A stretch of DNA of 64,000 nt from Streptomyces sp. CB02009 (GTDB taxonomy: Bacteria > Actinomycetota > Actinomycetes > Streptomycetales > Streptomycetaceae): positions 293,717-357,716 of the forward strand of contig NZ_LIVV01000008.1 in assembly GCF_001905825.1 (NCBI RefSeq), in the 5' to 3' direction. Shown here in pieces: positions 41,927 through 49,831 of this stretch (within the stretch, counting starts at the first letter, position 1; each line of letters opens with the position of its first letter). The notes under the pieces were generated by a model, which did not search any database, was not told the DNA's origin, and was given only the letters and a program-made list of their open reading frames with translations. A program made the position numbers and the translations under genes.

Positions 41927-43729
41927 TCAGTGCGCCTGACGCCCCGAGCCGGCGGGCTCGATCGCTTCCCGGGTCGCGGGCACCCGCGGCCCGGACGGGT
42001 CGGCGTGCTCCCGCGCCTCGGACGGCTCCGGGGACCGCACGGCCCCCACCGGCCTCGACGGCACCGGCGCGGGCCGGACCGGCTCGGACCCGGCCGCCTC
42101 CGACGGAGCCGGCTTCGGCAGCACCGCCTCAGGGACGGCCTCGGACACGGCCTCGGACACGGCCTCGGACACCGCCTCCTCCGGATCCACCGGGCACTCC
42201 ATCACCCGGGGCAGGCGCCGGGCCATCGCCGCGCCGATCAGCAGCAGTCCCGCGCTCACGAAGAGCGTGATGTGCAGCCCGTCCACGAAGGCGTGCCGGG
42301 CGGCCCGGTACAGCGCGTCGCCGGCCGCCCCGCCGAGCGAGTCGGCGACCTGGTAGGCCTCGCCGAGCGAGTTCGCGGCGGCCCGGCCGGCCTCCGCGGG
42401 CACCCCGGGGACGGCCGCGAGCCCGGGGGCGTACGCCGCGTTCATCACGCTGCCGAGCAGGGCCGTGCCCATGCCGGCGCCGAGCTGGTACGAGGTCTCG
42501 CCGATCGAGGCCGCGGCTCCCGCGCTCCGCTGCGGGGCCTCGCTCAGCATCGACTCGTACGCCGAGAAGAGCGTGGTCTGCAGGCCGAAGCCGAGCAGCA
42601 CGAAGCCCACCGTGAGCAGCAGCGGCCGGTCGTGCTGCCCCATGAAGGTGAGCAGCAGCACGGCCGCCGCGGTGAGGACGAAGCCCCAGCAGACCATCCG
42701 GCGCGGTCCGATCCTGCGCAGGGTGTACGAGCCGGTGGCGCCGGCGGCCATGGCGGCGAAGGTGAGCGGCAGCAGCCGCAGCCCGGTCTCCAGCGGACTG
42801 AGGCCGATGACCAGCTGGAGGTACTGGACGGCGATGAGCTGCAGGCCGACCAGGGCCAGCATCGCGAGCACGATGCAGCCGACCGAGGTCGTGAAGGCGG
42901 CCCGGGAGAACAGCCCCATGTCGATCAGCGGGTGGGGCCGTCGCCGCTGGCGCCGGACGAAGAGGACGAGGAGCGCGGCGCCGAGCAGCAGGGGCCCGGC
43001 GGTCGGGAGCGCGAGGAGCGGTTCGCCGGCACCGGCGCGCTTGACCCCGAGGACGCAGCCGAGCACACCGGCGGCGGCCATGAGCGCGCCGAGCACGTCC
43101 CAGGGTCCGTCGGCGGCTCCCCGGGACTCGGGGAGGAGGCGGCGGCCGAGCGGCAGGATCAGCGCCATCAGCGGAATGTTGATGAGGAAGACGGAGCCCC
43201 ACCAGTAGTGCTCGACGAGGAAGCCGCCGAGCACCGGCCCGGTGGCGGCGCCTATCGCGGCGACCGCCGTCCAGATGCCGATGGCGGTGGCGCGCTCCCG
43301 CCGGTCGGGGAAGACCGCCCGGAGGATGGAGAGCGTGGCGGGCATGATCATGGCGCCGCCGACGCCGAGCAGCACCCGGGCTCCGATGAGGACCGACGGT
43401 TCGGTGGCGAGCGCGGCAACCGCGGAGGCGATGCCGAACAGCGCGTAGCCGAGGAGCAGGACTCTGCGCCGGCCGACCCGGTCCCCGAGCGTGCCGAAGA
43501 GGATCAGGAGCGAGGCGCAGATCAGTGGATAGGCGTCGACGATCCAGAGCAGCGAGGTGGAGCTGGGGCGCAGGTCCTCGGTGAGCGAGGGGATCGCGAC
43601 ATGGAGGATCGTCGCGTCGAGGGCGACCACGAGAAGGCTGACGCAGAGGACGACGAGGACGACCCAGCGGTTGGCTCCGCCGTCGGCTGCGGCACGGGGT
43701 CGTGCTGGGGCCGTGTTCGTCCGCGACAT
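41927..43729 (-). CDS. MFS drug exporter, DHA2 (14-segment) family
   Basis: The 600-aa protein has 14 predicted membrane segments. DHA2 signatures are LDATILHVAIPSL in segment 1, LWIVDAYPL, GRVGRRRVLL after segment 2 (read LGDRVGRRRVLLLG), GVGGAMIMPATLSILR, and WTAVAAIGAATGPVLGGFL in segment 5. Such proteins export drugs or dyes using the proton gradient. The cytosolic tail of about 90 residues is unusual: it contains four EAVS/EAVP repeats from a 12-bp DNA repeat and then Pro/Glu-rich sequence. No TetR-type regulator is adjacent. I chose the ATG at 43729 (MSRTNTAPARP). Confidence 0.92.
   Translation of the reverse strand: MSRTNTAPARPRAAADGGANRWVVLVVLCVSLLVVALDATILHVAIPSLTEDLRPSSTSLLWIVDAYPLICASLLILFGTLGDRVGRRRVLLLGYALFGIASAVAALATEPSVLIGARVLLGVGGAMIMPATLSILRAVFPDRRERATAIGIWTAVAAIGAATGPVLGGFLVEHYWWGSVFLINIPLMALILPLGRRLLPESRGAADGPWDVLGALMAAAGVLGCVLGVKRAGAGEPLLALPTAGPLLLGAALLVLFVRRQRRRPHPLIDMGLFSRAAFTTSVGCIVLAMLALVGLQLIAVQYLQLVIGLSPLETGLRLLPLTFAAMAAGATGSYTLRRIGPRRMVCWGFVLTAAAVLLLTFMGQHDRPLLLTVGFVLLGFGLQTTLFSAYESMLSEAPQRSAGAAASIGETSYQLGAGMGTALLGSVMNAAYAPGLAAVPGVPAEAGRAAANSLGEAYQVADSLGGAAGDALYRAARHAFVDGLHITLFVSAGLLLIGAAMARRLPRVMECPVDPEEAVSEAVSEAVSEAVPEAVLPKPAPSEAAGSEPVRPAPVPSRPVGAVRSPEPSEAREHADPSGPRVPATREAIEPAGSGRQAH
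42126..42173 (-). repeat. 12-bp tandem repeat in the MFS gene tail, 4 units
   Basis: GCCTCGGACACG-like units start at 42126, 42138, 42150 and 42162. They encode the E-A-V-S repeats in the exporter's cytosolic tail. The reading frame is kept. Confidence 0.9.
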
Positions 43730-44134
43730 GTACGTACCTCCCAGTGAAGCTCTCGCGCTCGGCGGGCCCCGACCAGGGCTTATGCCCCCTGAGCGGCCCG
43801 GCATCGACGGGCGAGTGAGCCGTCAGCGTACGCGAGACCGGGGCCCGAGCGCGTGGTGCAGCTCTCACCCCGGCGGGCCGCGCGGTGTGGCGTACGCCAC
43901 TCGGGGCGGCTCGCGCGTCGCATGGAATTCCGTACGGACACCCGTTTGAAGCAATTTCCGCGCGTTCAAACACGCTTCCGGAAACGGCCTCGCGACAATA
44001 GGGCGGAAGGTCATCGGATTTCCCGACGGACGCCGGGAATAGGCCACCGACTGAGACCTACTCCACATCACATCAACATCACGAACAGACGGGAACGACC
44101 GGGTCTGCTTCTCACTCCCTGTAACGTCGATTGG
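43730..44134. other. intergenic region between MFS and PAP2 genes
   Basis: This 405-base stretch is AT-richer than its flanks from 43920 on. GTTTGAA (43944-43950) and TTCAAAC (43965-43971) form an inverted repeat that could be an operator. TAACGT at 44122-44127 lies seven bases before the GTG of the PAP2 gene and could be a -10 box for a leaderless mRNA, but no clear -35 is seen. I see no gene. Confidence 0.3.
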
Positions 44135-45052
44135 GTGCGTACCGACATCTTTGCCCGGCTGGACCGGGAGCCGGAACCGCCGAAGATAGAGGTCCCGCGG
44201 ATGACCCGCACGCGTCTCGCCCTCTTCGGCGGGACGTCGGCGTTCTATCTCGCCATGGTCGTCGCCGTGCTGCTCTCGACGTGGCTGGTGACCCTCGACT
44301 GGAAGATCATGCTCTTCCGGCCCTATCAGCAGTGGCCGGAGATCCACGGCTTCCTCGACTACTACGTCGTCCTCGGCCAGCGCGGCCCCACGGCCGTGAT
44401 GGTGGCCGCCTGGCTGGGCTGGCGCTCGTGGCGCCAGCACACCCTGCGCCCCCTGCTCTGCCTCGGCGCCGCGCTCCTGCTGCTCAACGTCACGGTCGGC
44501 GCGGTCAAGCTCGGGCTCGGCCGTCTCGGACCCCACTACGCGACCGAGGTCGGCTCGGCCGAGCTCTTCGCGGGCGGCGACATATTCCCCTCGGGTCACA
44601 CCGCCAACGCGGTCGTGACCTGGGGCATCCTCGCCTATCTGGCGACCACCCCGAGGGCCAGGCGCTACCTCTCGGCGCTCTCCGCCGTGGTCGCGCTCGG
44701 CGTCGGACTCACCACGGTCTACCTGGGCACGCACTGGCTGAGCGACGTCCTCCTCGGCTGGGCCGCCGGGCTGCTGATCCTGCTCGCCCTGCCCTGGTGC
44801 GAGCCGGTCCTCGCCGTGGCGGAGTCCTGGATCCTCGCCCTGCGCGACCGGGTGCGGGACCGGCTCCGGGACCGTCGCCGTCTGGTTCCCTCGCTCCCCG
44901 TGGCCTCCGGAGGACCCCGCCCGGGGTACTTCCCGCAGCGTCCGCCCGGGGCCGAGGAGCCGGCCCGCGGGCCGTCCGGAGTGGCCGGCGGCCGCGCTCC
45001 TGCGACCCGTGCGGGAGTGGCCGGCGGGCGCGCCCCGGCGACCCGCGGCTGA
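44135..45052 (+). CDS. PAP2-superfamily membrane phosphatase
   Basis: The 305-aa protein has about six membrane segments and the three PAP2 motifs: KLGLGRLGPHY (motif 1, without the usual Pro after Arg), FPSGHTAN (motif 2) and YLGTHWLSDVLLGW (motif 3, catalytic His and Asp). It probably removes phosphate from a lipid phosphate such as undecaprenyl diphosphate or phosphatidic acid. The start is taken as the GTG at 44135, where VRTDIFARLDREPEPPKIE gives the cytosolic N-terminus seen in relatives (from memory). The tail carries two GVAGGRAPATR repeats. A perfect hairpin follows. Confidence 0.88.
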   Translation: MRTDIFARLDREPEPPKIEVPRMTRTRLALFGGTSAFYLAMVVAVLLSTWLVTLDWKIMLFRPYQQWPEIHGFLDYYVVLGQRGPTAVMVAAWLGWRSWRQHTLRPLLCLGAALLLLNVTVGAVKLGLGRLGPHYATEVGSAELFAGGDIFPSGHTANAVVTWGILAYLATTPRARRYLSALSAVVALGVGLTTVYLGTHWLSDVLLGWAAGLLILLALPWCEPVLAVAESWILALRDRVRDRLRDRRRLVPSLPVASGGPRPGYFPQRPPGAEEPARGPSGVAGGRAPATRAGVAGGRAPATRG

Positions 45053-45076
45053 CCGCGGGCCACCGCCCCCACGCAG

Positions 45077-45118
45077 ACGGAAGGGCCCCGGCCGACGAAT
45101 CGGCCGGGGCCCTTCCGT
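45077..45118. terminator. 19-bp perfect bidirectional hairpin terminator
   Basis: ACGGAAGGGCCCCGGCCGA (45077-45095) pairs exactly with 45100-45118 around the loop CGAA. It separates the convergent PAP2 and I78 genes. The motif CCTTCCGT recurs three more times up to 45213, perhaps remnants of duplicated stems. Confidence 0.9.
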
Positions 45119-45215
45119 ACGTCCGGGGCGGGGCGCTCGACGCCCCCGCCCTTCCGTCTGTCCCGCTGTCCCGGGCGAGGTCCTTCCGTGCCTCCCGGGG
45201 CGGGGTCCTTCCGTC

Positions 45216-45440
45216 TCAGCCGTGCCAGCAGCGGGTGACCGTGCCGTCCTCGACCTCGAAGTTGATGCGTCCCGCGAGGTACTCCATCGTGATGATCGAG
45301 CCGGGCTGGAGCGACCTCACGGTGCTCCAGCCCCGCGTCCTGGCGAGCCGTGCGGCGCCTTCCGCGTCGAGGCCCACATAGGACTCGGGGGCGTCGCGGG
45401 GCGGTTCGGGAGTGCGCGATGTGGGTGCCATAGCCCTCAC
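45216..45440 (-). CDS. I78-family peptidase inhibitor-like protein
   Basis: The 74-aa protein has the I78 inhibitor core: SYVGLDAEGAARLARTRGWSTVRSLQPGSIITMEYLAGRINFEVEDGTVTRCW (key parts YVGLDAEGA, VRSLQPGS, ITMEYLAGRINFEV). Family members block serine proteases such as subtilisin or chymotrypsin with an exposed loop. No signal peptide is visible, so an intracellular location is likely. The GTG at 45440 has AAGGG at good spacing; an ATG at 45431 is the alternative. It is divergent from the orphan ctaD. Confidence 0.72.
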   Translation of the reverse strand: MRAMAPTSRTPEPPRDAPESYVGLDAEGAARLARTRGWSTVRSLQPGSIITMEYLAGRINFEVEDGTVTRCWHG

Positions 45441-45742
45441 GTTAGTCCCTTGGCGGTCACGCTTGTGTCACAAGTTCTCGACATATGTTTGGCATGATCC
45501 ACGTCACTCCACGACATGGATTCCGGCCGTTTCTCCAGCAATTCCGAAGGCCGTCCGGCAGTTCGCACCAAGGGCCCCGAAGTGCCGATAGGACGCCGGT
45601 AATTCGGCTCTTCCCGCTCCGCCCGTCCCGAATTGTCTCGGCGACGCGCACGCGAGCCGCTCACTCTTCCCTTACACAATGCTTACGCTGTCCGAACGCC
45701 GGGAGAGGCGGAGCCGGGGCGACCGCGGAGCGGAGGCAGCGG
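45441..45742. other. intergenic region upstream of ctaD
   Basis: About 300 bases. CTTGTGTCACAAG (45462-45474) is a perfect 13-bp palindrome near the I78 start. TACACA and TTACGCT words near 45670-45690 are possible -10 boxes for ctaD, leaving a leader of about 55 bases. The ctaD frame stays open back to 45485 but that part lacks coding bias and homology. Confidence 0.35.
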
Positions 45743-47467
45743 ATGGGCAACGGGACAGCGACCGCGACCGTCGAATCGAGCCGCGAGCGGCACGGCCGCG
45801 TCCTGATCGACTGGCTCACCACCACCGACCACAAGAAGATCGGCCACCTCTACCTGGTGACCGCGTTCGTCTTCTTCCTCGTCGCCGGGCTGATGGCGAT
45901 GCTCATGCGGGCCGAGCTGGCCCGCCCGGGACTCCAGCTGCTCACGAACCAGGAGTACAACCAGGCCTTCACCCTGCACGGCACGATCATGCTGCTGCTC
46001 TTCGCGACGCCGACCTTCGCCGGCTTCGCCAACGAGCTGGTGCCGCTGCAGATCGGCTCCCCCGACGTCGCCTTCCCGCGGCTCAACATGTTCTCGTACT
46101 GGCTGTTCCTCCTCGGCAGCCTGATGGTGATCGGCTCGCTGCTCACCCCGACCGGTCCGGCCGCCTTCGGCTGGACCGCCTACGCCCCGCTCAACAGCCT
46201 GGAGCGGTCCCCCGGCGCCGGCGTCGACCTGTGGATCACGGGGCTCGCGCTCTCCGGCTTCGGCACCATCCTGACCTCGGTGAACTTCCTCGCGACCATC
46301 ATCGGGATGCGGGCGCCCGGCATGACCATGTTCCGGATGCCGATCTTCACCTGGAACGTGCTGTTCACGGCGGTCCTGGTGATCGTCGCCTTCCCCGTGC
46401 TCGCCGCGGCCCTGCTCGTCCTGGAGGCGGACCGCCGCCTCGGCTCGGTGGTCTTCCAGCCCGAGAACGGCGGCGCGCTGCTCTGGCAGCACCTGTTCTG
46501 GTTCTTCGGCCACCCCGAGGTCTACATCATCGCGCTGCCGTTCTTCGGGATCGTCAGCGAGATCATCCCCGTCTTCGCCCGGAAGCCGATCTTCGGCTAC
46601 ACCACGCTGATCGCCGCCACCATGGCCATCACCGGCCTCTCGGTGGTCGTCTGGGCCCACCACATGTTCGCGACCGGCGCGGTGCTGCTGCCGTTCTTCT
46701 CGCTGCTCTCGTTCCTCATCGCGGTCCCCACCGGGGTGAAGTTCTTCAACTGGACCGGGACCATGCTGCGGGGCTCGCTCTCCTTCGAGACCCCGATGCT
46801 GTGGTGCGTCGGCTTCCTGGTGTCGTTCCTCTTCGGCGGCCTCACCGGCGTCATCCTCGCCTCGCCGCCGATGGACTTCCCGGTCACCGACTCGTACTTC
46901 GTGGTCGCCCACTTCCACTACACGGTCTTCGGCACGGTCGTCTTCGCGACCTTCGCCGGCTTCACCTTCTGGTGGCCCAAGTTCACCGGCCGGATGCTCG
47001 ACGAGCGGCTCGGGAAGATCCACTTCTGGACCCTCTTCGTCGGCTTCCACCTGACCTTCCTGGTGCAGCACTGGCTCGGCGCCGAGGGCATGCCCCGGCG
47101 GTACGCCGACTACCTGCAGGCGGACGGCTTCACCGCCCTCAACACCGTCTCCACCATCGGCGCCTTCCTGCTCGGCGCGTCCACCCTGCCGTTCCTCTAC
47201 AACGTGTGGCGGACCACGCTGTACGCGCCGAAGGTCGAGGTCGACGACCCCTGGGGCTTCGGCCGCTCCCTCGAGTGGGCCACCTCGTGCCCGCCGCCCC
47301 GGCACAACTTCGACTCCGTCCCCCGGATCCGCTCCGAGGCGCCCGCCTTCGACCTGCACCACCCCGAGTTCGCGGCCTACGAGCGGATGCGGATCACGAG
47401 CCCTCCGCCGGAACCGGAGCCGACCGGTCGAGGGACCGATCGAGGGACCGGGACAGCAGGTCCCTGA
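45743..47467 (+). CDS. ctaD: cytochrome c oxidase subunit I (aa3 type)
   Basis: The 574-aa protein has 12 membrane segments of haem-copper oxidase subunit I. Visible are TLHGTIMLLLF (haem a His), WQHLFWFFGHPEVYIIALPFFG with the CuB His and the cross-linked Tyr, WAHHMFATG (two CuB His), and VVAHFHYTVFG (haem a3 and haem a ligands). The Glu in GHPEVY marks an A-type D-channel enzyme. It reduces O2 to water at the end of respiration. ctaC, ctaE and ctaF are not next to it, so it is an orphan paralog that must use partners encoded elsewhere. Its last 74 bases overlap the WYL regulator. Confidence 0.95.
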   Translation: MGNGTATATVESSRERHGRVLIDWLTTTDHKKIGHLYLVTAFVFFLVAGLMAMLMRAELARPGLQLLTNQEYNQAFTLHGTIMLLLFATPTFAGFANELVPLQIGSPDVAFPRLNMFSYWLFLLGSLMVIGSLLTPTGPAAFGWTAYAPLNSLERSPGAGVDLWITGLALSGFGTILTSVNFLATIIGMRAPGMTMFRMPIFTWNVLFTAVLVIVAFPVLAAALLVLEADRRLGSVVFQPENGGALLWQHLFWFFGHPEVYIIALPFFGIVSEIIPVFARKPIFGYTTLIAATMAITGLSVVVWAHHMFATGAVLLPFFSLLSFLIAVPTGVKFFNWTGTMLRGSLSFETPMLWCVGFLVSFLFGGLTGVILASPPMDFPVTDSYFVVAHFHYTVFGTVVFATFAGFTFWWPKFTGRMLDERLGKIHFWTLFVGFHLTFLVQHWLGAEGMPRRYADYLQADGFTALNTVSTIGAFLLGASTLPFLYNVWRTTLYAPKVEVDDPWGFGRSLEWATSCPPPRHNFDSVPRIRSEAPAFDLHHPEFAAYERMRITSPPPEPEPTGRGTDRGTGTAGP

Positions 47468-48392
47468 GCGCCCGCACCCGGTCGACCAGCTCCGGCGGGT
47501 CGAGCACCTCGAACTCGAAGCCGATCAGCGACACGTGGATCACCATCACGTCGAGGCTGTGCGCCCCGGTCCTGAGCAGGCAGGCGTCCTCCCCGTCCGC
47601 CGTCAGGACGCCGTCGGCCGCACCGACGGCCGCGGCCGCCTCGGCGAGCGGCACATGCAGCCGGATGGTCGCCTCGGTCGCGTACGCGGCGGTGGACACC
47701 CCCTTCGCGACATAGGCGGCCAGATCCTCGGCGGGCGGCTCGCGGGGCGGGAAGCGGGGCCCGTGCGGCGGCGTCGGCTCGATCCGGTCGGCGCGGAAGG
47801 TGCGCCAGTCGGCCCGGTCCACATCCCAGGCGACCAGGTACCAGCGGCGCTCGCTGCAGACCAGGCGGTGCGGCTCGACGTTCCTGCGGGTGGTGGCCCC
47901 GCCGTGGTCCCGGTACGCGAAGCGCAGCCGCTCGGTGTCCCGGCAGGCGTTGGCGAGTTCGGTGAGGACGGCCGGGTCGATGCGCTCGCGCGGGGTGCGC
48001 AGCATCGGGACGGTGAAGGCGTTCAGGGCGCTCACCCGGCGCCGCAGCCGCCCGGGAAGCACCTGCTCCAGCTTGGCCAGGGCCCGTACGGAACTCTCGC
48101 CGATGCCCTCGACCCCCTGCCCGGCGGCGGCGCGCAGGCCGACGGCGACCGCCACGGCCTCCTCGTCGTCGAGGAGCAGCGGCGGCAGTTCGGCCCCGGC
48201 GCCCAGCTGGTACCCGCCGCCGGTACCGGGGCTGGCGTTGACCGGATAGCCGAGCTCGCGGAGCCGGTCCACGTCCCGCCGTACCGTGCGGGACGTGACC
48301 CCGAGCCGGTCGGCGAGGTCGGCACCGGACCACTCGCGGTGGGCCTGGAGCAGCGAGAGCAGACGCAAGAGCCGTGCGGAGGTCTCCAACAT
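47394..48392 (-). CDS. HTH-WYL domain transcriptional regulator (YafY type)
   Basis: The 332-aa protein has an N-terminal winged helix (LLQAHREWSGADLADRLGVTSRTVRRDVDRLRELGY, shown by DLADRLGVTSRTVRRDV), a WYL domain (about 145-225, RRWYLVAWDVDRADWRTFRADRIE) and a C-terminal extension. WYL domains sense nucleic-acid or other ligands and regulate stress and phage-defence genes. The C-terminus (RSLDRSLDRS) is encoded by a short CGAGGGACCGAT repeat that lies inside the overlap with the ctaD end, so each gene's tail has evolved against the other's. Targets are unknown. Confidence 0.9.
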   Translation of the reverse strand: MLETSARLLRLLSLLQAHREWSGADLADRLGVTSRTVRRDVDRLRELGYPVNASPGTGGGYQLGAGAELPPLLLDDEEAVAVAVGLRAAAGQGVEGIGESSVRALAKLEQVLPGRLRRRVSALNAFTVPMLRTPRERIDPAVLTELANACRDTERLRFAYRDHGGATTRRNVEPHRLVCSERRWYLVAWDVDRADWRTFRADRIEPTPPHGPRFPPREPPAEDLAAYVAKGVSTAAYATEATIRLHVPLAEAAAAVGAADGVLTADGEDACLLRTGAHSLDVMVIHVSLIGFEFEVLDPPELVDRVRALRDLLSRSLDRSLDRSAPVPAEGS

Positions 48393-48465
48393 GGCCCCGA
48401 GTCTGCCAGCCCTCGCGGACGACTTCTGTCCTCGATGCGCGGGCGGTCCGGGAGCTTCCCTTCGG

Positions 48466-49740
48466 TCAGCGGAAGCGGCGGACGAGCCGGCCGGCCCGCG
48501 CCTTCAGTGCGTAGACCGCGTCGATCACGCGACCGGTCCCGGCGTGCCGCGCCGCCCGGCCCGGCGCGTGGGTGCGCAGGCTCGCGCCCCGTTCGACGAG
48601 CTCCGTCCACAGTTCCTCGTGCCGCGCGGCGATCCGGACCGGGTCGAACCGCTCGGAGGCGTCGAGCGCCGCCCGTGCCGCCTCGGCCCGCAGCTCGTCG
48701 TCCTCGACGAGCCGGCGCAGCGCCCGGGCGAACGCCGCCGTGTCGTCGACCGGCACCAGGAAGCCGTCGACCCCGTCCTCGATGATCTCGCCCGGCCCGT
48801 GCGGGCAGTCGGTGGAGACCACCGGGAGTCCGCAGCGCATCGCCTCGACGATGGTCATGCCGAAGGACTCGCGCTGCGAGGTCACCGCGGCGATCGAGCC
48901 CTTGGCCAGCTCCGGTTCCAGCGGGGTCGCCGAACCCATCAGGAAGACCTGCCCGCCGAGGCCCCGGTCCGCGATCTGCCGGGTCAGCGGGCCCTTGAGG
49001 TTCTGGACCGCGTCCCCGCTGCCGTAGATCCGCAGCTGCCAGCCGGGGTGGTCGGCGGCCACCTCGGCGAAGGCGTCGATCAGCAGGTCGTACCGCTTGA
49101 CGCGGGTGAGCCGGCCCGCCGCGACGACGGTCTTCGCCGCGGGGTCGGCGGGCGGTCCGGCGGGCGCGGGCACGCTGTTGGGCACGGACTCGACGCGTAC
49201 GCCGGGCAGCCCGAGCTTCCGGTAGGCGCGGGCGTCCGCCTCGGTGACGGTGGTGACGGCGTCGAGGAGCGCGTACTCGTGGCCGATGTCCCGGCGCAGC
49301 CGGAACGGGTGGCCGTCGAGGATCAGGTGCTCCTGCCCGACGAGGACCGGCCCCCGCCGGGCCTGCCGGACGAGCTGCACGTTGAGCCCGGGGCGGGTGC
49401 CGACGAGGACGTCCGCCTCGACGCCGCCCAGGTGCTCCCCGATCCGGGCGTCGGTGAGCGCGCTGTACTGCTTCCAGCGTCCGTCGCCGCGCGGGAAGAC
49501 CTCGGCGGGCCGGTGGAGGTCGGGGTGGTCGCCGTCGTATCCGGGGCTGTCCTTGCGCAGGTCGACGAGGTGGCGCAGGGTCACCCCGGAGGGCAGGCCG
49601 AGGAGGGGGCGGTCGCGGTGGCGGAACACCGAGACGATCTCGACCTCATGACGTCTCGCCAGTTCCTCGGCGAGGGTGAACGTCGTCCGGATCGTGCCGC
49701 CGTAGTGGTAGCCGTTGTGGAGCAGAAAGGAGATACGCAT
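48466..49740 (-). CDS. family 4 glycosyltransferase
   Basis: The 424-aa GT-B protein begins MRISFLLHNGYHYGGTIRTTFTLAEELARR, the acceptor-side glycine loop. The donor half has TVVAAGRLTRVKRYDLLIDAF, RIYGSGD, and the EX7E motif in SQRESFGMTIVEAMRCGLPVVSTDCPHGPGEII. GT4 enzymes move sugars from nucleotide donors to lipids, proteins or glycans. There is no signal or membrane segment. It stands alone between a WYL regulator and the branched-chain-type ABC genes. Donor and acceptor are unknown. Confidence 0.92.
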   Translation of the reverse strand: MRISFLLHNGYHYGGTIRTTFTLAEELARRHEVEIVSVFRHRDRPLLGLPSGVTLRHLVDLRKDSPGYDGDHPDLHRPAEVFPRGDGRWKQYSALTDARIGEHLGGVEADVLVGTRPGLNVQLVRQARRGPVLVGQEHLILDGHPFRLRRDIGHEYALLDAVTTVTEADARAYRKLGLPGVRVESVPNSVPAPAGPPADPAAKTVVAAGRLTRVKRYDLLIDAFAEVAADHPGWQLRIYGSGDAVQNLKGPLTRQIADRGLGGQVFLMGSATPLEPELAKGSIAAVTSQRESFGMTIVEAMRCGLPVVSTDCPHGPGEIIEDGVDGFLVPVDDTAAFARALRRLVEDDELRAEAARAALDASERFDPVRIAARHEELWTELVERGASLRTHAPGRAARHAGTGRVIDAVYALKARAGRLVRRFR

Positions 49741-49831
49741 CGCGCTGCCGGTTCCCCCCGGTCAGTTGATCGGTCGTCCGACTGTACTGCCGGTGGAGGG
49801 GCGGCCGTTCACGCCCTGTAGCCGGGGAGGG

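Noticed and set aside
45485..45742. N-terminal extension of ctaD to 45485
   Set aside because: Subunit I homology begins near the ATG at 45743 and the extra 86 residues lack coding bias.
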